Counted from the stretch's first letter, positions 47,095 through 58,133 are shown. The stretch: 64,000 nucleotides of DNA from Dactylorhiza incarnata (GCA_033032865.1 JAWHQI010000079.1:5584501-5648500); one strand, 5' to 3'. Numbers and translations: made by a program. Notes: generated by a model not told the origin, from the letters alone.

Positions 47095-47347
47095 AAAAGG
47101 GGGAGATTAATTGAAGAAATCTATATAGGAGAGAAGATTAAGGGGAGAATAATTCATGTAATCTATCATTTAGGGGGAGTAAAACATAAATTGCATTTAT
47201 GTAGGGGGAGCATTAAGATAGAGGGAGTATGCACATTATCATGTTTATCATATACTATAGTTCCACTATCATCTTGCTTATCCAATACTATAAACACTAT
47301 TGTTGATTTCTTGCTAAGTGGATTTGTTATTATCAAAAGGGGGAGAT
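47095..47347 (+). other. Multiple polypurine tracts before the 3' LTR
   Basis: aaaagggggagat occurs at 47095-47107 and again at 47335-47347 (adjacent to the LTR). Shorter forms are tagggggag (47171), tagggggag (47202) and gagggag (47221). Repeated PPTs are a described Sirevirus trait. Confidence 0.75.
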
Positions 47348-48768
47348 TGTTGGACATGTGTGTCACATCCCTTTGTTTGAGAATAACAAATCCCAAATTG
47401 TATTTGATCTTGCTTGTCGTGTGTTTATAGTGTACAGGAACTATAAGTGCAATACTCCACAGGTGGAAAGCAGCTGAATTCAAAAATCTGGAATAATGCA
47501 CTACCGCCAGCGTTAGAGCTACCGCCAGGCGCTAGCTCAGGTTCCGTTCGACGAACTTGCTTGCGTTCGACGAAAACTCCGTTCGACGAAAATTTCCGTT
47601 CGACGAACTCCAAGCTCCGTTCGACGAAAATTTACGTTCGACAAAAATTCCGTTCGACGAACTTGAAGCTCCGTTCGACGAAAATTTCGTTCGACAAATA
47701 TTCCGTTCGACGAAAGTTTGTTCTTCCATGCCGCCGATGGTTTCGCAACCGCTAACGCCAGCGCTAGCGCTACCGTCTGGCACTATCTCAAGCTCGTGCA
47801 CAGCGCCACGCCGCCGACGGTTTCGCAACCGCTCCACACGAACGCTACCGCAGGCGCTAGAGAGCTACCGCAGGCGCTATCGTCAAGTTCTATACAATGA
47901 TGGGCTCTCTCTCTCGTTTCAACGAATCCATCCAGAGAGATTGCAAGTGCCACAATTCTACTGCTGCTATGCTGCCGAAGATGGATCTCCCACTAGAAGC
48001 TTAAGGAGAATTCTGGAGGAGGACAACGTCACGCTACATCCGAAGGACGATCGCTTTAACCTCGCTTATGCTACAGCGATCCTTCATCCTCAACTCCAGA
48101 GATCTCATATAGGGAGTTTTATTATTGTTATCTTTATTTTTCATTCCATACTTTCTTTGTAACCATTTAGTTAATTCGCCTTGTGTTGGCGACTAGGTCT
48201 GGGTAGGACTTAGGGGGAATTCACCTTGTGTTGGCGACTAGTTCTAGGTGATTAGATCTAGGGGGCTCGAGGCCATATCCAGGGAAGGATTGGCTAGAGC
48301 GGATTGAGGCCTTATCCGGGGAAGGATAGGCTAAAGCCAACCGGTTTGTGGGGATACAAGTCGGTATAGAAAAGGAAAAAAATATTTACATTTGTACGCC
48401 TCCAATTTCTAGCGATATTGAAATCAAATTTACGTAAACACCTTTTTTATATAAATACAATCATGTCTCTATTTGTGTTTACTTGATTTCTCTCCTTTGG
48501 CGTTATCTCTAAAATATTGGTTACAAAGTTTTCAATTCAAATTACTTTATCTAAATTGTTTATTTCAATCTCTTAATCATAAAACAATTTAGTATTTATT
48601 TCTAAACTTGAAAATTATGATATTCTCACAAATTAGCTAAATTGTCATTTTGCTTTTCTCATATTATAAAACAATTTAGTAATTTTCATAAAATTATAAG
48701 GAAGAATTTTATTCCCTTACTCACCCCCCCCCCCCCCCCTCCCTCTAAGGGCGTCGTAAGATCCAACA
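47348..48768 (+). repeat. 3' LTR of the gag-only element
   Basis: This 1421-bp copy has a GTTCGACGAA array (10 units) at 47544-47714, a repeated segment at 48177-48243, a 16-base C run at 48724-48739 and the end atccaaca. A 201-codon frame across the motif array looks fortuitous. Confidence 0.9.
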
Positions 48769-48773
48769 CAGAC
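48769..48773. repeat. Target-site duplication cagac (right copy)
   Basis: It is the partner of 20266-20270. Confidence 0.9.
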
Positions 48774-49044
48774 CACCAGGGGTTTTTAGGTAAAAATGAT
48801 CTTGAACCCTTCCTAGGCGAGACGCCCATGAGGGCCTCTCTCGTGAACCGAGAGGCACGGCTCGCTCGCCTCCTGCGAGTAACCGATGAGGGCCTCGCCC
48901 GCTTGCCCTCCCGCGAGCTACTGGCGAGAGCCCGGCTCGCCCAGCACCATGGCTCGCTCGCCTGCTTACTCCTTTCCTCTTCATCTCTCCTCCCCTCCTG
49001 GTTCCTTTCATCTCTCACCCTCTGGCGGACATCGTGGTTGTACA
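48774..49044 (-). repeat. Tat 3' LTR, proximal part
   Basis: It matches 60749-61022. On the minus strand the LTR starts TGTACAACC. It is rich in gctcgc/gcgagc hexamers. Confidence 0.87.
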
Positions 49045-49060
49045 CAATCCCCGCTCTTTG
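49045..49060 (-). other. Tat polypurine tract
   Basis: It reads CAAAGAGCGGGGATTG on the minus strand, next to the LTR start. Confidence 0.75.
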
Positions 49061-49160
49061 TGAGGCTACTTTAGGCTCGCGAAGAAACATCCAACCCCTG
49101 GTGTTCGCCGAACCATTGATGACGTGGTGAGAATCTTTTGGTGGGCCCCATGCCCAAGGC

Positions 49161-49168
49161 TATAAATA
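49161..49168 (+). promoter_or_regulatory. TATA box for the Tat antisense gene region
   Basis: tataaata in the phrase ggctataaatacc lies about 80 bp before the ATG at 49243, the normal spacing for a plant promoter with a short leader. It points opposite to gag-pol. Confidence 0.55.
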
Positions 49169-49242
49169 CCATCCTCTCTGACCGGCACATGAACTTTATC
49201 TCCTTCTTTTCTGTCTCGCGGCTCACTACTGTTCTCTTCAAT

Positions 49243-50365
49243 ATGTCCAAGATGGAGGAGTCATTGGCTCGCCTCAAGGCCTCACAAACGGCACAAAAGG
49301 CCAAAGCCACCGAGGTCGCCCCCTGGATTTCCCCGGAGCCTGCCCCGCCTCCGCCTCAAACAAAAAAGGCGAAGACCATCCGGCGGTCGCCTGGGGAGGA
49401 TGAGTCATCACCTCTGTCCTCGCCTCCCTGCCACGAGCTCATCTCGCAGGTCCTGCCACAAAATTTTCGACGATCCCAATGGTATTCACTTAACTCTGTT
49501 TTCTTGCCCGCAGGAACCTCCCGCCGAGGAAAATCTTATCAGGCCATCGCCAAAGGGGTTTTGCCCTGCGTCCCCCGGGAGGACTGATCCCCCCTGATGT
49601 GAGGACCACTGACCCGTGAGCCTCCCACTCGCATCCTGGTAAGTCGTTTTCCTTGCTTTCCATTGCTCTTCTTTGAACGCTGACCCGCATTATTCCTTTT
49701 CACAGGGTCTCATCCCTCGACTCCGGAGCGGCGAGTCCCCACTCTGGTGGCCTCACATCATCACTCCGGGGTTCGGCATTCTGGGCCAATGGATCCCAGG
49801 CGTCTCGCTTCTCACCGAGCCCCAGGTTGCAGGCGAGACGATGCACCGCCCTGGTTTAGGGAAATCCCTTACCCCGGCCTTCACTGAAGCCTTCAAAGGC
49901 CAGCCGAGTTCTTCTCGCCCACAACCCCGTACCATTCTCATCTAGCTAGGTTAAACAATTTCTGCCGAGTGCCTCTTTTACAGCCTCTCATGCTGACTTT
50001 TCACTTTCAGGCGTTCCCCCTACCCCGCCTACCGAGTCAGAGCACGGGGAGGTGGAGATGTCGCCACCGCCCTCGCCGAGCCAGGTCACAGATTTCTTGG
50101 CAGACCCCGGCAACCCGGAACAGATGAAATGCGAGTTGCCGAGATATTTCAAAAGCATGCCATAATGTTGCGAGAGCTATATGACCAGGACCGCATGAAC
50201 AGGGCCACTTACGAAGAGAGGTTTGCCGCCATGGAGTATGCAAACGCGCGCATCCTCGCCGAGGTACAATAGGTCACTCGCGGAGAGGTCACCTCCCCCA
50301 GGGTGCATATCGCACGAATCGAGGACAACATGCGCCTAATGCAGCGTGAGGTCCAGTCGGTCAGT
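49243..50365 (+). pseudogene. Tat antisense gene, first part (multi-exon, helical protein)
   Basis: The ATG at 49243 starts MSKMEESLARLKASQ, then a Pro-rich segment to about 49449. Short GT...AG gaps follow: 49450-49513 joins HELISQ to EPPAEENL in frame; 49639-49705 and about 49949-50010 also have good borders. A later piece (about 50125-50275) encodes a helical segment (EIFQKHAIMLRELYDQDRM), which ends in TAG and then continues in frame (MRLMQREVQS). No function is recognised. The direction is opposite to gag-pol, a trait described for some Tat-lineage elements. It could be a separate gene or the 5' exons of the one at 50956. Stops make a working product uncertain. Confidence 0.5.
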
Positions 50366-50824
50366 GAGTACCATTATCCATGGATTCCTCCGCGCTCTGG
50401 TGTGCGAGGCCGCGACCGCTGGAAATGGTTCAATTACTGAACAACTATCTTTTATTATCTTTGTTGCTCGCTCTTGTTACCATCCCCCCCCCCCCCCCCC
50501 CCCCCCCCGCTTCGGGGGGTTCAGAACAATGCGTGACTTTGTAATAAGGATATTCCCACTCGCTCGCGAGCTTTATCTTTGTATTATTTCTATCGTTACG
50601 ATAATTGCGCTCGCTCATCGCTTGCTTTTCATTTGATATGCCTGGCTTGCGACATATTGCCTCGCCCTCGCGACTTTTACTTTTTCTTTCTACAGTTTTG
50701 GCTTGCCGACGGTGAGTCAGCAGGTTCCGCCAGGACGCCAACCCCCCGAGAAGCTGAAAAATCACCGCGCGGTTCTGCTATCCGCACCCCCGGCCCTTCG
50801 AATCCTTCCCGCCCCTTTCATTAT

Positions 50825-50832
50825 TATAAATA
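50825..50832 (+). promoter_or_regulatory. Second TATA-like box in the Tat antisense region
   Basis: tataaata in ttattataaatagcc lies 131 bp before the ATG at 50956. It suggests that the second antisense part has its own promoter. Confidence 0.5.
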
Positions 50833-50955
50833 GCCGTCAACTTTTACTTTCTAACTACCGCTTTAACTGTTCTCCAACCTTTCTTTTCTCTTCCAGTCCC
50901 TCTCGCAAATTTCAGCTCGCACGCGCTCTTTTCCCGGTTCGTAGCTACTAACATC

Positions 50956-52664
50956 ATGGTTGTCGAGGGCGAATCTGAAGGGCAAGCCAGGTGCGTCGGG
51001 GCCTTTCGCGACCACACATTCTTCTATGCCTCATTTACTGGTGACGAGTTCCTCGTCGCAGTGGACATGTACATCCCTTCAGGGTATGTAGCTCGCCGCC
51101 CGCCGAGCACTGCCACCCTCAACGATCTGTCCACTGAAGAGCTCGCCATCCCCATTGCTCATTTCGAGAATGGGTTGCGACTCCCACTCTTGCATGAAGT
51201 ACGCCAGGTAATCTACTCGACCCTCGCGATTCTTTACTCGCCTCGCAAGGAGCGTGCTAACCTTTCTTTGGTGAATTTCTCAGGTACTCAAGTACTACGG
51301 CGTCCTGCTGAGCCAGCTGACGCCGAACGCGATCGTGGTGGTGGTCGCGTTCGCCAGCTACTTGCGGGAGGAGAAGATCGAGTTCAGCCTGCTCGTCTTC
51401 CGCAAAGTCTTCTCCTTCCACGCGTACAAAGATGGGACAACCCATTTCGCGAGCCAACATGTCACCGTCTGCGAGACGGTGAACAAAGCCCATTACTGGC
51501 ACCAGAAATACGTCCTGGTAAAAGGACCGTTCGGCAACGTCCCCTTCTCCCCCCTCCAACGGGATGATACAACCTACCGCCCTCCTGCCTCGCTTGGCGG
51601 TGATGACGCGAGGCTCTACCAATACTTGGACGGGAAGAACTTCGAGGTCGTCTACCTCCGGCAGAGGGTGGACTTGCTGCTGCCAGTCCCGCAAGGAGAA
51701 GGTTCGGCTCGCACTCGCAAGCTCCTATTGTTTTTCCTTATTCTATCTGCTAACTCTTTCTTTGCCTTTGTAGGAGAGCGGGATCTTCCCATCCATCCCC
51801 CCATGAGAGGAGCACAACCCTCATTTCAAGCTCTCTCGTTGTTGCGACCGCCGATACGTGTCGAGAGCCTCTCGGCTCGACTTCTGGTAAGAAGCGGCCT
51901 CCACCTGAGAGCCAGCTAAGAAAAGGAATAAGGAGACCCCCTCCGCGAGCAAGAGGAAGGAGGTCGTCGACCTGAGCGAGGCCTAGATTCTGCTCCCCCC
52001 CCCCCCCCCCCCCCCCCGCCCGCGAGCCTGAAGTCCGCCGATGGGGTCAGCGAGCCGAGGGATGCCCCCCATGGGCCCAATCCATCCAGCCACAAGAACT
52101 TTGGCCTGGGCGTGAAACTCCTCGATGCCCTCGGCGAGCCGGTGCTCGCGTGGGATCCTGACCTCAGCAAGATCTCTTTTTCTTCGCTCCTTCCCTCCTT
52201 GGTTGAGAGCGATAAGGTTGGAGGCGAGGCGTTCTCCCACGCCTTCGGGCTGTATGACCGTGAGGACGCCGCCCATTTCGGTGCCCTGTGATCCCGACTG
52301 CTCGTCAACGAGTCCATGCGAGCCCACTTCCGGTCTATGGAGCTCAACCCCATGGTGGCTCGGGGGTACCTCACCGCTGAAAGGGATTGCAAGGAGCTCC
52401 AGCGCGAGCGCAAGGCGGCCACCGACGTGGTCGCAAGCCTCAAGGGGAAAGAGGCGATCTTGGAAGGTCTCCTTGCCAGCCTTCAAGGTGGAATGGTAAG
52501 TCCTCCATACAACTTCCATCTCGCTCACTATATGTTTCGCTTGACTTACGTTTTTCTTTTTCAGGATGCCGAGACCGTGAGCCAGCTCCTCTCGCGGAAC
52601 ACCGACCTAGAATCAGAGGTCACGTTCCTCAAGGCGCACGTCCGCTAGTTGACTAGAGCCGTGC

Positions 52665-52697
<33 letters not shown>

Positions 52698-52928
52698 CCC
52701 CCTCTGCGAGCTGGGGATCGCAATAAATCTCAAGACAAGCAGGAGGTGACCCGCAAGAATTCGATGGGCGTCCCGAACCTCGTCTTCGAGACCCTTAATA
52801 GGGCGGGCCTGCTTTCTCCGGATGCCTTGGAGCTCAGCATCGAGGACGTCGTCCCAAACTTGTTCGCACCGATCCCGGAGTCAGACGATTGCGGGAGCGA
52901 GGAAGAGCCGTCCAGCGAACGGCCTTAA
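50956..52928 (+). pseudogene. Tat antisense gene, second part (gypsy-type 'putative transposase' family)
   Basis: Exon 1 is 50956-51207 (MVVEGESEGQ...LLHEVRQ). An intron at 51208-51283 (76 bp) joins in frame to a conserved block (YYGVLLSQLTPN, YLREEKIEFSLLVFRKVFSF). An intron at 51702-51773 (72 bp) again keeps frame. A later part (52020-52495) has a long helical, probably coiled-coil region (CKELQRERKAATDVV); an intron at 52496-52564 (69 bp) leads to SQLLSRNTDLESEV. The tail is acidic and stops at 52928. The core resembles the plant family annotated as putative gypsy-type transposon protein (Pfam PF04195 as I recall it); its biochemistry is unknown. C runs at 51995 and 52666 and stops near 52288 and 52647 break it. 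Confidence 0.6.
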
Positions 52929-53669
52929 CCTTTTACTTTTCAATGTAAATCTTCAGTTTTTGACCGGCGAGTTCGCCGTCATTTGTAATGAACTTTTAAG
53001 AAAAGAAACAAATAATATTTTTTATATCTTTAAATTGTTTTTCTACCTTGCTCGCACCAATGTGCTTTTCTATGCTCGCGTGAATGAATTTTGTTATACT
53101 TGTGCTCACACTCTCACCCACGCTCGCATCTTTGCATTTTAGCCAAGCTCGCGCTCGCACATTTCTTGTCTGCAATGGTTATAAGTTTCACCCTTTCATC
53201 GTACTTTCGCTTTCTCTCGCTATCTTATCTCGCGCACATCTAAGAAGGCGTTCGCGTAGCTTCTCTCGCATAGACGCTTCGTTAGATAGACCATCCGTTT
53301 GCTTTCATACCCGGTAAGGCCTAGACCGCTTCACACTTCTGGCTCGCCTCGCAGGGGCCCTTGCGAATGGGATCGATGCTACTCTGCCTCGCTCGCTCAA
53401 CCCCTGCGAGCGTCCATCGCTGTTTGCATACCACTGTGTCGGCGTGTCTCTCTGACTCGCTGATATTAGTCATCACGTATAGATTCTCCAAGTATTTTCG
53501 CGAGCCAGGACACGAGCCGACGAGACATGCGACCACCGTATCCATCCATCTCGTCGTTACCCTTGGACTTGGCATTTTTCATCAATTGATGTCTTTCATT
53601 TCCCGCGAGCGAGCACCAGGGCTCGCCCTATCCAGGCCTTGAGAGATTTGGCAAACTGAGCCTCTTATC
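52929..53669. other. Tat spacer rich in gctcgc
   Basis: No gene is seen. The hexamer gctcgc and its inverse gcgagc recur, as in the Tat LTR. Confidence 0.5.
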
Positions 53670-54618
53670 ATGAATAACATACTTGTCAGCCCCTCCGCGA
53701 GATCAACCTGACCAACCGTCTATGAGAGCCCGACAGCGGAATGATCAGGGTTAATCCAATACCAAAGACTTGTTACCTTGCCAGCCTCTCCAGAGATCCA
53801 CCTGACCCACCGTCTATGAGAGCCCGACAACAGAATCGATCTGGGGCACTCCAGCACAAACACTTTCCACCTTGTCAGCCTCTCCAGAGATCAACCTGAC
53901 CCACCATATATGAGAGGCCGGCAGCGGAATCTATCTGGGGCACTCCAGCACAAAAACTTTCTACCTTGCCAGCCTCTCCAGAGATCAACCTGACCCACCA
54001 TCTATGAGAGCCAGGCAGCCAAATCGATCTGGGGCACTCCAACACAAAAACTATCCACCTTGCCAGCCTCTCCAGAGATCAACCTGACCCACCGTCTATG
54101 AAAGCCCGACAGTGGAATCGATCTGGGGAACTCCAACACAAAAACTTTCCACCTTGTCAGCCTCTCCAAAGATCAACCTGACTCACTGTCTATGAGAGCC
54201 CGATAGCGGAATCGATCTGGGGCACTCCAGCACAAAAACTTTCCACCTTGCCAGCCTCTCCAGAGATCAACCTGACCCACCGTCTATGAGAGCCCATCAA
54301 CGGAATCGATTTGGGGCACTCCAGCACAAAAACTTTCCACCTTGCCAGCCTCTTCAAAGATCAATCTGACCCACCGTCTATGAGAGCACGACAGCGGAAT
54401 CGATCTGGGGCACTCCAGCACAAAAACTTTCCACCTTGCCAGCCTTTCCAGAGATCAACCTGACCCACCTCCTATGAGAGCCCGGCAGCGGAATCGATCT
54501 GGGGCACTCCAACACAAAAACTTTCCACCTTGCCATCCTCTCCAGAGATCAACCTGACCCACCATCTATGAGAGTCAGGCAGCGGAATCGATCTGGGGCA
54601 CTCCAGCACAAAAACTTG
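53670..54618. repeat. 94-bp tandem satellite inside the Tat element, about 10 copies
   Basis: The phrase cagcctctccagagatc recurs at 53782, 53876, 53970, 54064, 54158, 54252, 54346, 54440 and 54534 (tcctctcc in the last), exactly 94 bp apart. A diverged first unit lies 95 bp earlier at 53687. Units also share atctggggcactcca. The array lies between integrase and the antisense gene, i.e. in the element's 3' untranslated region. Confidence 0.93.
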
Positions 54619-54711
54619 AGGACTCCTGCTTAGAAGAAACTTCTGAACCAAAATATGGAGAGTAAAACATATAACAAATCAATTACAAAAAGCTTCAAGG
54701 ATAGAATCATT

Positions 54712-57331
54712 TTAGGTCATCCCCACTCCTGGCCAGGCCGAGGAGTACCCCATCCACATTTTGGAGGTGGTACCCTCCTGACCTGAGCACCTCGTCTACA
54801 ATATACGGTCCCTCCCAGTTGGGATTGAGCTTTCCTACTGCGGCTCCCCTCCCGGCCGCATCAACCTTCTTCAGTACCAGGTCTCCTTTCTCGAACTATT
54901 TTATTCGGATATCTTTGTCGAAGTACCGAGCCATCCGCCGTTTGACTTCCTCTTGTCGCACGGTGTATAAGTCTCGGAGTTCTTCCACAAAGCCCGGAGA
55001 TAGTCTTTGCTCTTCCCCATTATCCACCAGCCATTCTTCATCGCCTTCACTCGCGGCGACCACCCTAGGGGATTTCACTTCAAACTCTAATGGGAGGACG
55101 ACCTCAGACCTGTGGGAGAGCTTGAATGGAGTCTCTCCCATGGCCGTGTTCGGAGTGGTCCTCAGGGCCTAGAGGACTGAGGGTAACTACTCTACCCAGT
55201 TCCCCCTGAGGTTCTCGACCTTCTTCTTCAGCAAGTTCACGATAATTTTGTTTGCCGCCTCCACTTGCCCATTGCTCCTTGGGTGGTGGACTGACGCAAA
55301 CCGAAGGTCTATGCCAAGCTGGGTGCAGAAGCTGACGAACTCATCGCTGGCAAACTGCGGCCTGTTGTCTGTAACTATGGCTAGCGGGAGCCCATGCCAG
55401 CATATTATCTCACCCCATATGAAATTTCTAACTACTTGAGACGTTACCTTGGTCAACTCCTTCACCTCCAGCCACTTGGAGAAATAATCAATCATAACCA
55501 ACAAGAGCCTTCTTTGGCCACTCGTCTGCGGGAAAGGACCTACCAGGTCCAAACCCCATATAGTAAAGAGCCAGGGAGCTGTGATGGACCGAAGCCTTTG
55601 GGCCGGCAGGAGATGGAGAGGAGCGAACAACTGGCACTTTGAGCACTTCCTTGCGAACTTCGATGCATCCTTGCTGAGGGTAGACCAAAAGTAGCATTGC
55701 CTCAACACTCTCCCCTCTAAGGTTCGGCTTCCGGAGTGGCTGCCACACTCTCCCGAATGGATCTCCTCCAGGACCCTCGGGACCTCCTCTTCCTCCACAC
55801 ACTGGGCTAGGAGACCCGAGAGTGTTTTCCTGTACAACCCCCCTGCATGCAAGGAATAATATGTCGATTTATACCTTAAGCGCCGCTTATCCACGTCCCC
55901 TTTGGGGAACCTTCCCGATGCCAGGAAGGTGATGAAGGGGTCCATCCATGATGCTCGCTGGTCTACCTCCATTAGCTCACCCTCCTCGATGGATGGTCGT
56001 AATAGGTATGACACTGTCCCCCCTGCCCTGGGACCGAACTTGGTTAGGAGGTCCGTCGCGATACTCTCCTCCCTTGGCACGTGATGGATTGAGAAGGTTC
56101 GGAACTGCCATATGAGTCCCTTGACTTTTTCCAAGTATCGCTGAAGAGTCGACTCCTTTACCTCGAACTCCCCCCTGACTTGGCAAGCTACAACCATGGA
56201 GTCCGTCGAGACCTCCACATCCTGTACTCCCAATTCACGGGCCAGCCGCAGGCCCGCTACTACCGCCTCGTACTCCGCCTGGTTGTTGGTGAGGGGAAAA
56301 TGAATATTGATTGCCTGCTCGATCCTTGTACCTTGGGGGCTTACCAAAACCACCCCTCCCCTGAAGGAATGCTTTCCTGAGGCCCCGTCCACCAACACCC
56401 TCCAGACCACCGAGCTGGGTAGCTCAGACTCTTCCACCTCGGTCACATAGTCTGCCAAAAAGTCTGCCACCGCTTGTGCCTTTATGGACAACCTGGGCAC
56501 ATACGAAATATCGAATTCACTTAGCTCCACCGACCACTTAGCCAACCTCCCCGAGTGCTCTACCCCTTCCATGATGTTGCAAAGGGGGTGGTCAGTCACC
56601 ACCTTGATCAAATGCGCTTGGAAATAAGGTCGGAGCTTCAGGGCCGACACCACCAAGGCGAAGGACAACTTCTCTATGATGGGGTATCGGAGCTCCGCCT
56701 TCCTCAGCACTCGGCTAACATAGTAGATTAGGGGTTGCCTTCTGCCTTCTTCCCGGACTAGAACTGAACTCACTACCTCGGGTCCTACCCCCAAGTATAG
56801 GGACGAGTCCTCTCCCTGTCTTGGCCCTTGCAGCAAGGGAGCTTGGGTCAATTGTTCCTTTAGCGCTTGAAAAGCCTTCTCACACTCAGGGGTCCATTCA
56901 AACTTTTGATTCCCCCGCAGCACCTTGAAGAAGGGTGCACACTTCTCTCCCGCCCTGGAGAGGAACCTACTAAGCCCGATCAACTTCCCCGTGAGGCGCA
57001 GAACCTCCTTCACATTCCTCGGTGACCCCAACTCTATGATGGCCTTGACTTTGTCTGGATTCAACTCCACTCCTGCTGGAGTGAGCAAGTGGCCCGGAAA
57101 CTTTCCCCGGCTAGCCCCAAAGACACACTTCTGGGGGTTGAGCTTCATCTTGAATTTTCTCAATGTCCCGAAGGTCTCTTCAAGGTCGCGAAGATGGGAC
57201 TCAAGGTTTCGACTTTTCACCATAAGTTCATCCACATAGACCTCTAGGTTTCTTCCCTTTTGTTCTCGGAAGACCCGGTCCATCATCCGTTGGTAAGTAG
57301 CTACTACATTCTTGAGCCCAAAGGGCATCAT
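54712..57331 (-). pseudogene. pol: Tat pol: RT end, RNase H, second RNase H, integrase
   Basis: The frame is open from 57331 to 55187 (714 codons), then TAA at 55187-55189. It stays readable to about 54712 after that stop and one more (near 54897). RT starts at KMMPFGLKN and its catalytic motif reads YVDELMVKS, where YVDDMVVKS-like sequence is normal; the second Asp is Glu. A degenerate RNase H follows, then a separate second RNase H (LVDGASG, NNQAEYEAV, STDSMVV; about residues 310-440), the hallmark of Tat and Ogre elements. Integrase has a zinc region (CSKCQLFA) and WGLDLVGPF, VTDNRPQF, NGQVEAAN as the Asp, Asp, Glu context. No chromodomain is present, as expected. Confidence 0.88.
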
Positions 57332-57347
57332 TTTATAGCAATATCAC

Positions 57348-57884
57348 TCATTCCCCATGATGAAAGAGACATCCTTGACGTCGGGGGGGGGGGGGGGGGG
57401 GGGGGGGCATGCGGATTTGATGATATCCTGAAAAAGCATCTAAAAAAGACATCACAGAAAAACCGACGGCTGAGTCAACCCGCGCGTCGATTCGGGGCAA
57501 GGGGTAGCAATCTTTGGGGCATAATTTATTAAGTAAAGAAAAGTCAACGCACATTCTCCACATACCTCCCCTCTTCTTCACCATAACCACATTGGAGACC
57601 CAGCCTGGGTACTGGATATCTGATACAAAGCCTGCTCGGAGGAGCTTGCCCACCTCCTCTCGGATGGGTCCTTCCAGCTTGTCAGCAATGGCTTTTTCTT
57701 TTGTTGGATGGGTCGGGTGCCAGGATCGAGGTTGAGGTGATGGCAAGCTACATCTGCACCGATCCTGGGCATCTCTGTCGCGCTCCAGGCGAAGATATCC
57801 ACATTCTACTGTACGCAGGCCAGGATTTGCTTCCGCTCCTCTGGGTTGAGCTCGCCGCTGATCTTGACTTTCTCTACCACCCAT
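57348..57884 (-). pseudogene. pol: Tat RT, N-terminal part
   Basis: The frame reads through IREEVGKLLRAGFVSDIQYP, CVDFSLLNKLCPKD and FLDAFSGYHQIRM, the first RT motifs. A run of 25 G on the plus strand (57383-57407) inserts a polyproline stretch at the next position and breaks the link to the rest of RT. The segment before residue 60 of the frame is in another phase. Confidence 0.8.
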
Positions 57885-58133
57885 GCTCGGGTGGTGACTT
57901 TGAGCTCCACAACCTCATCCACTGCCTCCAACTGGGACTGCTCCCCCAAATCACCCTCTTTCTCCTCGTCGTGAGCTAGCACTTGGCCTCCTCCTCTTTT
58001 CTCCCTTCCCGAACCTCCATCAGCTCTTCCGCCTCTTCCACCTGGGCGTTCCCTTCCTCTTCTTCCCTCTCCTTCTCCTCCTCCATTTGCTCTCCCGCCC
58101 CTTCCTTCAGGGCTTCCCTTTCTCCTACTCTTT

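Larger units (their letters stand above)
43104..47347 (+). other. AT-rich noncoding interior of the gag-only element
   Basis: No frame longer than about 150 codons and no pol similarity is visible in 4.2 kb. Visible parts: a GC-rich island at about 44985-45230, an agcgctagcgttagcgcc motif near 45520 resembling phrases in the LTR, a tandem repeat of 75-80 bp at 45640-45920, and repeated purine tracts from 47095 onward. The rest shows nothing I can name. Confidence 0.6.
20271..48768 (+). mobile_element. Non-autonomous, gag-only Sirevirus-like Copia element
   Basis: LTRs begin tgttggacatg and end atccaaca. The PBS is tggtatcagagg at 41486. The interior of 5.9 kb (41484-47347) has one gag-like frame and no protease, integrase, RT or RNase H. 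Several purine tracts precede the 3' LTR. Gag without pol, between well-formed LTRs, fits the class known as TR-GAG (terminal-repeat retrotransposon with gag domain). Its 5' LTR is interrupted by a full Sirevirus. Mobility would need enzymes supplied by another element. Confidence 0.82.

Noticed and set aside
47557..48162. A 201-codon frame in the 3' LTR of the gag-only element
   Set aside because: It runs through the motif array with repeated FDE residues, lies in an LTR, and is not open in the partner LTR.
53670..54618. Regular 94-bp repeats as a CRISPR array
   Set aside because: Units are tandem with no unique spacers, and the context is a plant retroelement.
55187..57331. Second RNase H of Tat as a captured host gene
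   Set aside because: A second RNase H at this position is a standard feature of the Tat lineage.
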